NCBI RefSeq assembly: GCF_018343695.1
Contig: NZ_JAGYPJ010000001.1
Span: 2,281,992 to 2,345,991, forward strand
DNA length: 64,000 bases
Direction: 5' to 3'
Source of the DNA: Lederbergia citrisecunda
Lineage (GTDB): Bacteria > Bacillota > Bacilli > Bacillales > Bacillaceae_C
Part shown: positions 46,726-53,201 of the stretch, one piece after another
Numbering within the stretch: position 1 is the first letter of the stretch
Layout of the letters: each line of letters starts with the position of its first letter
Notes under the pieces: generated by a model
The model's database searches: none
The model's input: only the letters and a program-made list of their open reading frames with translations
Told to the model about the DNA's origin: nothing
Made by a program: the position numbers and the translations under genes

Positions 46726-47227
46726 TCAGTTTTTTAGCCTCCTTTTCCATAAATTCTTCAAAGGCTTCTTCAGTAGTGTTTGGAATTAGATTTCCTAAAA
46801 ACAAATCATATTTATCACACCAGTAGAATGGCCCGTACAATGATTCATGAAGTTTTTCCAATCGTTTTCTGATATTCTCATTTTTGTGCGGGCTGTTCTC
46901 ACCTCGGTGATGTTCGGAGCAAAGGAATCTGATGTTTCGCCACTGGCCACGACCTCCATCACTCCGAAACTTAACATGATGTGCTTCAAGTCCTGCTGTC
47001 GTCCCACACAAGAAGCAATATTCTCCATGCTGCCTTAGTGCTTCGTTGTATTCTTTTGAAGTAATACGTCCTCTTGTGGAACGTTTGGGAATTAATCGAT
47101 CTTTATATATTTCAGGTTTCAATGGTTGGTGTCTCTTCTTTTTCTTTTTTGGGTACCTTTTCTTTTTTGGTGATGGTTTCTCTTTAACGTTTAATTGTTC
47201 CGCTTTTGAATAAGGACGAAAACTCAT
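46709..47227 (-). CDS. HNH endonuclease-like protein
   Basis: 172 aa. A basic N-terminus (KKKRYPKKKKKRHQP) precedes the HNH core: CFLCGTTAGLEAHHVKFRSDGGRGQWRNIRFLCSEHHRG, with the CxxC pair, the AHH metal site, the central Asn and the final HH. Likely nicks or cuts DNA; its place in the early operon rather than beside terminase suggests a replication or recombination role. Confidence 0.85.
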   Translation of the reverse strand: MSFRPYSKAEQLNVKEKPSPKKKRYPKKKKKRHQPLKPEIYKDRLIPKRSTRGRITSKEYNEALRQHGEYCFLCGTTAGLEAHHVKFRSDGGRGQWRNIRFLCSEHHRGENSPHKNENIRKRLEKLHESLYGPFYWCDKYDLFLGNLIPNTTEEAFEEFMEKEAKKLNGSAE

Positions 47228-47418
47228 ATTGCAACAATTCCAAATTTCGCTCTAGCTTCAGCGATTCTAATAAGATTCCGTTGATGCTCCTGTTCCAATA
47301 GACATTTTCTGATGTATCTTATATTTTCAGATGATTCACAAAGGCAAACTTCTACCACTGTCACTCCAGGGAACAATTCTTTGTAATATCGTCCCATCCC
47401 CCTGCATTTAGAACACAT
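47224..47418 (-). CDS. Small zinc-finger protein, 64 aa
   Basis: ATG at 47418 after AAGGGGTGG. MCSKCRGMGRYYKELFPG..VVEVCLCES has CxxC and CxC pairs, resembling a DnaJ-type half zinc finger. Helical tail. Unknown role next to the helicase loader. Confidence 0.6.
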   Translation of the reverse strand: MCSKCRGMGRYYKELFPGVTVVEVCLCESSENIRYIRKCLLEQEHQRNLIRIAEARAKFGIVAI

Positions 47419-47420
47419 GT

Positions 47421-48206
47421 TTACCACCCCTTCAAGCGATAGTCTTTTCCTTCAAATTTGATTAATCTTGTTCCATTCATCATCCTGCTTACGATCCTGC
47501 CGCCATGTGTTCCGTATTTATAAGCAAGTTCTTTACTTCCTAGATTCGTAGTGAAAACATTAGGCTTGTCTATACGAGAATTGATGATTTGAAAGATTCT
47601 ATCCGCTGCCCAAGATTCTTTCCCTTCGTCATTTTTTACGTACTCAGCTCCTAAATCATCTAGTATTAAGAGATCCGCATCCTTGCAAGCTGTTAAAATA
47701 TCAGACTCTTTATATTCGCTATTTCCATAAGAGCCTCGTAATACGTTTAGGAGTTCAGGCATCGTAATGAAAATGACTACTTTCCCTAAATCCCTCACTC
47801 TTTTTGTTATCGAGAAGGCAAGGTGTGACTTTCCCAAACCATAAGAGCCTTGTAACAATAAACTGTTATAGCCAGTTAAATCATTAAAATGATTCGCGAA
47901 CCACTCACATTTTTCTTTTGCTATTTTGGTTAAATCGTTCTGCGGTTCATAGTTATTAAAAGTAGCTTTATCTAAGTCGTCAGGAATAAGCGAGTATTTT
48001 TTAAAGATGATATCTGCTTTCCTCTTGTCCATATCCTCTTTGTAAGCAATGACTTCATCTTGGAGCTTTCTGTCCTCGCATACTAAACAAATACTAATTT
48101 CTAAACCATCTCTTTTAATAATGTTTACTTTAGATCCACAACCATCGCATACTCGTTCCCCGATTATTTGAAAGTTAAAAGAGATTGCTGTATTGATCGG
48201 TTTCAG
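47421..48206 (-). CDS. DnaC-like helicase loader (AAA+ ATPase)
   Basis: The ATPase part (from 48032) has LLLQGSYGLGKSHLAF (Walker A), DADLLILDDLGAE (Walker B) and a sensor region TTNLG. Upstream in the same frame lies VCDGCGSKVNIIKRDGLEISICLVCEDRKL, a zinc module normal for phage DnaC-like loaders, so the gene must start before the ATG at 48032. No ATG, GTG or TTG is available; CTG at 48206, eight bases after AAGGCGG, gives 261 aa. The start is inferred. It loads the host replicative helicase at the phage origin. Confidence 0.8.
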   Translation of the reverse strand: MKPINTAISFNFQIIGERVCDGCGSKVNIIKRDGLEISICLVCEDRKLQDEVIAYKEDMDKRKADIIFKKYSLIPDDLDKATFNNYEPQNDLTKIAKEKCEWFANHFNDLTGYNSLLLQGSYGLGKSHLAFSITKRVRDLGKVVIFITMPELLNVLRGSYGNSEYKESDILTACKDADLLILDDLGAEYVKNDEGKESWAADRIFQIINSRIDKPNVFTTNLGSKELAYKYGTHGGRIVSRMMNGTRLIKFEGKDYRLKGW

Positions 48207-48831
48207 TTTTCACACCGCCTTTTTGATTGAGATAGGATTCAAACTTTGTGCCGAATAATGTCTCTGGACGCAAATACATATTCATTTTGTTGTCGCTTAG
48301 CCATTCTTTTGTTTTAATGTCGATTACTGTTTTAAAATCATTTAAACGAAAACCTTCGTTCCATCGTGCTTTTATGAGGTCTTTCGTCTTTTTTGTCGCA
48401 TGACGGTAATTTGTGTTAGCTACATCGTTGAGATAGGTCACTATCTCGACAAAAGGTATATCTAATGTATTATTAGTTGTATTATTAATTACTGTATTAT
48501 TATCTTTAAACTTATCTTTAATAGGGGTATTAAACTTTTCTTTAATAGGGACATTAACTATTCTTAAATACCTATTAAAGATTTCTTTGCTACCATCTTT
48601 GTATTGGATTTCAGAGGTCAGATAACCATTGTCTACCAACTGGTTAATCCATTTAGATATAGAAACCTTGCTGACACCATATAGATCTGCAAAGTAAGAG
48701 TTACTTGCCCAGCAGTAACCTTTTTCGTTACATAGGGCAGTAATCTCTCCGTAAAGGAGTTTCGCGTTAGGCGTTATCTCTTGGTCATATCGAACATTAG
48801 CGGGAATTATCGCATAGTAGCTTTTTTTCAA
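48175..48831 (-). CDS. Replication initiator with conserved phage C-terminal domain
   Basis: 218 aa from the TTG at 48831. It has an N-terminal winged helix (KSYYAIIPANVRYDQEITPN AKLLYGEITALCNEKGYCWASNSYFADLYGVS) and an Asn-rich linker. The C-terminal domain (IVTYLNDVANTNYRHATKKT ...IKARWNEGFRLNDFKTVIDIKTKEWL... YLRPETLFGTKFESYLNQK) is the Phg_2220_C family. The iterons encoding the linker mark the likely origin. The loader gene follows. Confidence 0.88.
   Translation of the reverse strand: MKKSYYAIIPANVRYDQEITPNAKLLYGEITALCNEKGYCWASNSYFADLYGVSKVSISKWINQLVDNGYLTSEIQYKDGSKEIFNRYLRIVNVPIKEKFNTPIKDKFKDNNTVINNTTNNTLDIPFVEIVTYLNDVANTNYRHATKKTKDLIKARWNEGFRLNDFKTVIDIKTKEWLSDNKMNMYLRPETLFGTKFESYLNQKGGVKTETDQYSNLF
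48506..48573. repeat. Iterons inside the initiator gene (candidate replication origin)
   Basis: TTAAACTTATCTTTAATAGG repeats with an exact 24-bp period starting at 48506, 48530 and (weaker) 48554. The first two match at 20 of 22 positions. The next 50 bp towards 48440 are very AT-rich. Origins within the initiator gene are common in such phages. Confidence 0.6.
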
Positions 48832-49460
48832 AATATACACTTCCTTCCGTGTTGACTAAGCACGGTTTCAATTTCATCCCACTTTTCTCTAAAACTGTTA
48901 TACTTATTTTTGGAAAATGGATTAAAAGGAACATAGACGCCATATTTTTTGTCTTTTATGTAATTTGGACTCATTATGAAAAAATGGGCATCTCCGTCAT
49001 CCTCTAATCCAACTAGAATGACTAAGTCACATGTTTTTTCTAGGAGTTTTCTGGTCCTTCCAGTTCTCAATCTAACCCTTGTATCCGAAACAATATTCTT
49101 ATTGCCTGACTTCTCCGAGAGTGCGAAGTAAAATCTATTTCCTTCATGTAAAGAAGAAGTCTTTACTTCGATTCTCAATTTCTCGTTTACTAGCAAATCA
49201 AAAGGGCTTAGCTTGTCATGGTCGTTCATGTTAACGACATCATATCCTCTACTTCTCAACTCTTTTTCGACCAACTCTTCACCGATTTCACCAAGCGTTT
49301 TTCTAGCGTGTATTCCAAATTCATTTCTTTTTTTAACAACAGTAGTCCGATCAAGGTTATACATTTCCGCAATCACTCTATCTGTTTTTCTTAAATCGGT
49401 ATAGAGATGGCGTAATGTCTTGGCATCAATACTTCTCCATGATTTCCTTATTTTCATCAT
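48828..49460 (-). CDS. HTH plus PD-(D/E)XK nuclease-like protein, 210 aa
   Basis: Residues 1-50 form a homeodomain-like helix-turn-helix (LRKTDRVIAEMYNLDRTTVVKKRNEFGI). Then comes a nuclease-like core: GEELVEKELRSRGYDVV (Glu61/62), SPFDLLV (Asp88) and LRIEVKTSS (Glu98-x-Lys100), the classical E...D...ExK arrangement. It precedes the initiator with a TTGA overlap. It may be a site-directed recombination nuclease or resolvase; activity is inferred. Confidence 0.7.
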   Translation of the reverse strand: MMKIRKSWRSIDAKTLRHLYTDLRKTDRVIAEMYNLDRTTVVKKRNEFGIHARKTLGEIGEELVEKELRSRGYDVVNMNDHDKLSPFDLLVNEKLRIEVKTSSLHEGNRFYFALSEKSGNKNIVSDTRVRLRTGRTRKLLEKTCDLVILVGLEDDGDAHFFIMSPNYIKDKKYGVYVPFNPFSKNKYNSFREKWDEIETVLSQHGRKCIF

Positions 49461-49564
49461 CCCCTATCGACAAACGTTGCTGTCATTCTGCTTTTTGACA
49501 ACATCTTCAGACGGAGTTCATTATTTCAGTGGTAAATTCAACAGATTTTGAATATTTCCACTTC

Positions 49565-49584
49565 TATCGACGGCATTTTTCGCA
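49565..49584. repeat. 20-bp direct repeat, copy A
   Basis: TATCGACGGCATTTTTCGCA; copy B at 49764-49783 differs at one base. Each lies upstream (on the minus strand) of a start codon, so they may be operators or promoter elements. Confidence 0.55.
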
Positions 49585-49604
49585 CATTACACCAAAAATA
49601 AAAG

Positions 49605-49709
49605 CTATTTCCTCTTCATTTCACTTGCGATATAGCCAATGACGTACCACACGAAAAGGATCAGCCCAGGATAACCTATCAGCCACATACCACGTTCAAA
49701 TTCGGTCAT
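49605..49709 (-). CDS. 34-residue membrane microprotein
   Basis: ATG with AAAGGGTG upstream; MTEFERGMWLIGYPGLILFV WYVIGYIASE has one membrane span and a basic end MKRK. It sits between the two 20-bp repeats in an otherwise gene-free 370-bp interval. Unknown. Confidence 0.5.
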   Translation of the reverse strand: MTEFERGMWLIGYPGLILFVWYVIGYIASEMKRK

Positions 49710-49763
49710 ACTATCACCCTTTCTAACAGCATTTGCAGTCATGAGAACTGTATAATCAATGAA

Positions 49764-49783
49764 TATCGACAGCATTTTTCGCA
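49764..49783. repeat. 20-bp direct repeat, copy B
   Basis: TATCGACAGCATTTTTCGCA, 19 of 20 identical to copy A at 49565-49584. Confidence 0.55.
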
Positions 49784-49832
49784 ATAAACTTTAAAAAATA
49801 TAGCCATTTCGGCTAATTACTGGAGGGAGCAA

Positions 49833-50516
49833 TCAAGCCCCCTTATTCCCCTTCTTATTGACATTTTGGATCCATATCATCAATTGCTCGATAACAGCAT
49901 CGGCTTGGACCATATTCAACCTTGTAACGTCATCAATCTTTAACACCTTGTAAACCGCCTCTACAGACTGATTGCGAGCCTTGGCAAATTCCATAGCCTT
50001 TGTTTTAATAATGCCGACTTGTTCTGCTGTAATAGGAACGTTCTCAGATTGACTTGTCTCACGTTGCTTCGAATCTATTGATTCACTATTTCGTTCATCT
50101 GTTCCGGTATCGGCTTCTGGATCGTCACCAGTAGGAATCATGAAGGCTTTCATTAGCGCATATTTCTGTGCGCCAGTAATCGCCTTATACACAGCCTTAT
50201 CTCCTGCATCTTGCCCTTCACCAATAGAATGGAACGTAATTTCTTCACCTGAGTCACCATCAATGAATCTGAACTCCATCATTATTGTTGCTATATATTC
50301 TGTTTTTCCTTTAGCGTTAATGTGTTCTCTATTTGAATGTGAAACGACATTAGGAATCATCATGATATTTCTAGCAGCCAATTCTTCCCTTACTTTTTCG
50401 GAAACATCAGATTCAGTCGCATATTTATAATTGTGAAACTTGTTATGTCCGCGTTTTTGGATATATTTAACTTCTTGCATAACTTCAGCGAGTTTTTTCA
50501 CAAGCGTTTTAGACAA
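49833..50516 (-). CDS. ERF-family single-strand annealing recombinase
   Basis: 227 aa from a TTG after GGAGG. VMQEVKYIQKRGHNKFHNYKYATESDVSEKVREELAARNI is the ERF start, followed by the beta core and GEGQDAGDKAVYKAITGAQKYALMKAFMIPTGDDPE, the diagnostic ERF block. A linker and helical tail follow. Anneals complementary strands for phage recombination and genome circularisation, working with SSB and Gam nearby. Confidence 0.93.
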   Translation of the reverse strand: MSKTLVKKLAEVMQEVKYIQKRGHNKFHNYKYATESDVSEKVREELAARNIMMIPNVVSHSNREHINAKGKTEYIATIMMEFRFIDGDSGEEITFHSIGEGQDAGDKAVYKAITGAQKYALMKAFMIPTGDDPEADTGTDERNSESIDSKQRETSQSENVPITAEQVGIIKTKAMEFAKARNQSVEAVYKVLKIDDVTRLNMVQADAVIEQLMIWIQNVNKKGNKGA

Positions 50517-50559
50517 TGTAACTACCTCCTGTTATAATGTCCGTAGAGAGTTTTTTAAG

Positions 50560-50580
50560 AGGGCCATTCGCAGTGGCCCT
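50560..50580 (-). terminator. Hairpin between gam-like and erf genes
   Basis: AGGGCCACT and ATGGCCCT arms, then CTTAAAAAAC on the minus strand. The U-tract is weak, so it may only attenuate. Confidence 0.5.
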
Positions 50581-51149
50581 TATTCTAATTTCAACGTGAA
50601 TTTATCTTCACGTTCGATTGCAACGACACCTGGAACAACTTCCCCATCTTCGTTAATCATTTTTCCGTCAACCACTTTATGAGTTTTCTTAATGCCAGCC
50701 CAATCAACCGTTTCTTTGATTTTGAAGAATCCGATTTTCCTTGCGTATTCAAGCAGATGTTCTTCGTCCTTTTGAAACTCCGGCTCTTGTTTTTTCAAAG
50801 AGATAGATCCATAAGGGAGATTTATTGTTTTCTTAGGCTTTTTACCTGATTCCATTTGCTTTTCGACTTCACTACGAATGTATAGCTCCAACTGGTTTGA
50901 ATAATGCTCCTGCTTTTCAATGTGTTCTTTTTTCGCTTCTTCGCCCCATGCCTTGATTTTTTCAATCTTTGCTAAAAACGGAGCAATTTGCTTTTCAATG
51001 ATTGAATCGATGTCCTTCTTTTGGTCCTCAAAAAACGCAATCCTTCTTTGAGCTTCAGCAGCAGTTTCTAAATCATTTACAACGAAAGGCTGAAAACTTT
51101 GTTCTTCTTCATGGTTGATTCCTTCAAGCACTTCTTCTATTGCTTTCAT
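50580..51149 (-). CDS. Gam-family host-nuclease inhibitor
   Basis: 189 aa. It has a long helical N-terminal half (ETAAEAQRRIAFFEDQKKDIDSIIEKQIAPFLAKIEKIKAW), then KPKKTINLPYGSISLKKQEPEF and a C-terminal pair WAGIKKTHKVVDGKMINEDGEVVPGVVAIEREDKFTL. This is the Mu Gam-like family, which binds DNA ends and blocks exonuclease attack. It is upstream of the ERF gene as in other phage recombination modules. Confidence 0.88.
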   Translation of the reverse strand: MKAIEEVLEGINHEEEQSFQPFVVNDLETAAEAQRRIAFFEDQKKDIDSIIEKQIAPFLAKIEKIKAWGEEAKKEHIEKQEHYSNQLELYIRSEVEKQMESGKKPKKTINLPYGSISLKKQEPEFQKDEEHLLEYARKIGFFKIKETVDWAGIKKTHKVVDGKMINEDGEVVPGVVAIEREDKFTLKLE

Positions 51150-51256
51150 TCTTCTTCGTCCTCCTTCTTATTTTCGTTTTCAATTTCCCACTGGATATAA
51201 TCCCAGGATGGATAGCCAAACGATTCCATATTTTCAATGACTGGGTGATCTCTCAA
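51146..51256 (-). CDS. 36-residue acidic small ORF
   Basis: TTG at 51256 with GGTGAG five bases upstream; contains SFGYPSWDYIQWEIENENKK and an acidic tail. It overlaps the 103-aa gene and the gam start (ATGA). The tight packing suggests it is translated. Unknown role. Confidence 0.45.
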   Translation of the reverse strand: MRDHPVIENMESFGYPSWDYIQWEIENENKKEDEEE

Positions 51257-51545
51257 TTTCTCTCACCACCACTTCTACACCAAATTTTTCTTTTGCCTCT
51301 TGTTCCCTAACGATTGAAAAAAATTTCACTCCGTCAATTTCACTTGAAAATTCAAAAGGAAATTCTCCATATTCCCTACGTCTGCGAGTCAATTCCAAAT
51401 CAGCATTTAAAATACCATTGATTCCAACATGACATTCCCACTTACCTAAAGCGGAGGATATGGAAATAATGCCTGTCCCTTCTTTTAAATCATCAATTTT
51501 TTTCAGTAACTTTGTAATTGCTACATACCTTTCTTTTTCAGTCAT
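51234..51545 (-). CDS. Early prophage protein, 103 aa, unknown
   Basis: MTEKERYVAITKLLKKIDDL then beta-rich segments (GIISISSALGKWECHVGI). GGAGTG before the ATG. No family recognised. Confidence 0.6.
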   Translation of the reverse strand: MTEKERYVAITKLLKKIDDLKEGTGIISISSALGKWECHVGINGILNADLELTRRRREYGEFPFEFSSEIDGVKFFSIVREQEAKEKFGVEVVVREIERSPSH

Positions 51546-51551
51546 ACTCTT

Positions 51552-51872
51552 TCACTCCTTAAATATTTGATTGAAGTACTTGTCCAAAAACTCAGCCATT
51601 TTAGAAGCTTGAAATGTCCAAGTCTGTCCTTTGCTTTTTGGATAAAATACGAATCCCCCAAGATCGGAATCAAGCATTTTACGAAAACGCACAGGAAGCA
51701 AAATATTTTCTTTTATCCATTCTGATTTTTTTCCAGTGCGCTGCTCGAGATCTTTCATGGTCCAGTAGACACCCGACAATGATTGCTGCTTTAATTCCTC
51801 CAACTCTACTTTTCTAATAAGAACAGAATCTTCCGGAATAGGAATAGCAATACTTACATTTAACGTTTGCAT
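51552..51872 (-). CDS. DUF771 family early protein
   Basis: 106 aa. SGVYWTMKDLEQRTGKKSEWIKENILLPVRFRKML and KGQTWTFQASKMAEFLDKYF match the small DUF771 family found just downstream of phage repressor regions; probably an excisionase-like winged helix. Its start overlaps the cro-like gene, and an operator copy lies 18 bp upstream of it. Confidence 0.75.
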   Translation of the reverse strand: MQTLNVSIAIPIPEDSVLIRKVELEELKQQSLSGVYWTMKDLEQRTGKKSEWIKENILLPVRFRKMLDSDLGGFVFYPKSKGQTWTFQASKMAEFLDKYFNQIFKE

Positions 51873-52105
51873 GTTGTATCACTCTCCAAAACTTCGGTAA
51901 TCTCGAAGTTTTCATCAAAAAAAATTTTGTCAGCTGACAATCCAAAACGGTTCTTGATGAGGTACATTTCATTAGACTTGAACGGTGTATCCCCATTTTC
52001 TTTGTTAATATACGTTCTTTTGTCCACTTTTATCAGTTCTGCCATGTCCTGTTGAGTAAGGCCAAAGAACATTCGAAGCCTTTTAAGATTGCTAGTATTA
52101 CTCAA
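51860..52105 (-). CDS. Cro-like XRE-family regulator
   Basis: 81 aa from a TTG after AAAGGAGG. NLKRLRMFFGLTQQDMAELIKVDKRTYINKENG is a lambda-repressor-type helix-turn-helix. It is the first gene of the early leftward operon, divergent from the CI-like gene, so it takes the Cro position. An operator sits inside its 3' end. Confidence 0.85.
   Translation of the reverse strand: MSNTSNLKRLRMFFGLTQQDMAELIKVDKRTYINKENGDTPFKSNEMYLIKNRFGLSADKIFFDENFEITEVLESDTTCKR
51890..51910. promoter_or_regulatory. Operator O3, inside the cro-like gene
   Basis: 21-bp element with AACTTC and GAAGTT half-sites nine bases apart and the shared TCGAAGTT end, matching O1 and O2. Confidence 0.7.
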
Positions 52106-52130
52106 TTTTTTACCTCCTTTTCCAAATCTT

Positions 52131-52151
52131 AACTTCATGTTACTCGAAGTT
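52131..52151. promoter_or_regulatory. Operator O1, over the -10 of the early promoter
   Basis: AACTTC, nine bases, GAAGTT. It covers the TAACAT -10 hexamer of the leftward promoter, so a bound repressor would block it. Confidence 0.75.
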
Positions 52152-52165
52152 TTAATAGAAGTCAA
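52137..52165 (-). promoter_or_regulatory. Early leftward promoter (PR-like)
   Basis: TTGACT at 52160-52165, 17-bp spacer, TAACAT at 52137-52142 on the minus strand. It drives the cro-like gene and the early operon. Confidence 0.7.
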
Positions 52166-52170
52166 CAATA

Positions 52171-52191
52171 AATTTCAACTAACTCGAAATT
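52171..52191. promoter_or_regulatory. Operator O2, upstream of the early promoter
   Basis: AATTTC, nine bases, GAAATT, exactly 40 bp from O1 (about four helical turns), on the side facing the CI-like gene. Confidence 0.7.
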
Positions 52192-52257
52192 TTTTGTGTG
52201 AATGTTTGTTATGTATGATAAAATAACTATGATTAATATGTATTTGGAGGTGATAAA

Positions 52258-52656
52258 GTGAACGAAAAAGAACTCAAAATATTTATAGGAAACAAAATTA
52301 GAGAGTATAGAAAGCAAATGAAAATGACACAAAAAGAGCTTGGAGATAGAGCTGGCGTGAAGCATAACACCATAGCAACATACGAGAAAGGACACAGTTC
52401 TCCTGATCAGAACGTTATCTTTCTTTTAGCCCAGGCACTAGATCGTCCTGTAGATGACTTTTTTCCTAATCATCGAGAAGAAAAATATCTTAATCAGCTT
52501 CCTGAGCTCACAAATGCAAATTTAGACTTCGAGGAATTGCTGTTTTTGAATGAAATAATTGAGAAAACCCTTTCTTTAGAAGGCGAAGAAAGGGCAAGGT
52601 TTTTAGAAAGCATTAAATTTACGGTTGAGTATTACAAGAAAATGAACGGCAATTAA
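52258..52656 (+). CDS. CI-like XRE-family repressor
   Basis: 132 aa from a GTG after GGAGGTG. The N-terminal helix-turn-helix (IREYRKQMKMTQKELGDRAGVKHNTIATYEKGHSSP) is followed by a short helical C-terminal dimerisation region. No RecA-cleavable protease domain and no ImmA metalloprotease gene are present, so induction must work differently from lambda. Divergent from the cro-like gene with operators between. Confidence 0.88.
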   Translation: MNEKELKIFIGNKIREYRKQMKMTQKELGDRAGVKHNTIATYEKGHSSPDQNVIFLLAQALDRPVDDFFPNHREEKYLNQLPELTNANLDFEELLFLNEIIEKTLSLEGEERARFLESIKFTVEYYKKMNGN

Positions 52657-52801
52657 GTTAAATAAATTTCAATTTAGTTTCATTAGTTTTTTTTCAAGAG
52701 TTTAACAAATTCAATTAACAGTAACAATTCATCATTTGAAATTGCTCTCACCGCCCTTAGTTGAAATATTCCAAAAATGAACTGAATGAGGTGTCTGCTA
52801 T

Positions 52802-53017
52802 TTGGCTTGGACAGTCGGTAGATGCCTACTTCGCGAAAGATTAAAAGCAGTTGATATGAGCCAACAAGAATTAGCTGACAAACTTGAAGTCAAAGTACAG
52901 CAAATTAACAAATATGTTTTAGACAAACAGAAAATGTCATATCAAACAGCTGCAAATATATCTTTTATTGTCCATTGTGATATGAAAGATTTATACGAAT
53001 GGATCTGGACCGAGTAG
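52802..53017 (+). CDS. Small XRE-family regulator, 71 aa
   Basis: TTG start with GAGGTG upstream. RERLKAVDMSQQELADKLEVKVQQINKYVLDKQKMSYQTAANISFIV is a minimal helix-turn-helix. It lies between the repressor and integrase on the plus strand and may regulate the latter. A hairpin (CGAGTAGA / TCTACTCG at 53026-53052) follows, without a strong U-tract. Confidence 0.75.
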   Translation: MAWTVGRCLLRERLKAVDMSQQELADKLEVKVQQINKYVLDKQKMSYQTAANISFIVHCDMKDLYEWIWTE

Positions 53018-53166
53018 GTTATGATCGAGTAGATTATCTATCTGTCTACTCGCCGACTATATTCAGCCGAACGGCTTAATTTGATTATAGCATGGAAAAA
53101 TTGTAATAAAACGCGATTTTTGTCACATAATAGTAATTTTTGTTCTATATTTATGATAACATAAAA

Positions 53167-53180
53167 GGAACATATGTTCT
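53167..53180 (+). promoter_or_regulatory. LexA-type box before the integrase gene
   Basis: GGAACATATGTTCT holds the perfect palindrome GAAC-ATAT-GTTC of the Bacillus SOS consensus, with only the outermost bases off. It lies 22 bp before the integrase ATG, just downstream of a TATGAT-like -10. Confidence 0.6.
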
Positions 53181-53201
53181 ACGTTTTTAGGAGGAAATTT
53201 T

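Noticed and set aside
53026-53052. CGAGTAGA/TCTACTCG hairpin after the 71-aa regulator as a terminator
   Set aside because: The loop is long and no U-tract follows; it could be an operator instead, so it was not listed as a terminator.
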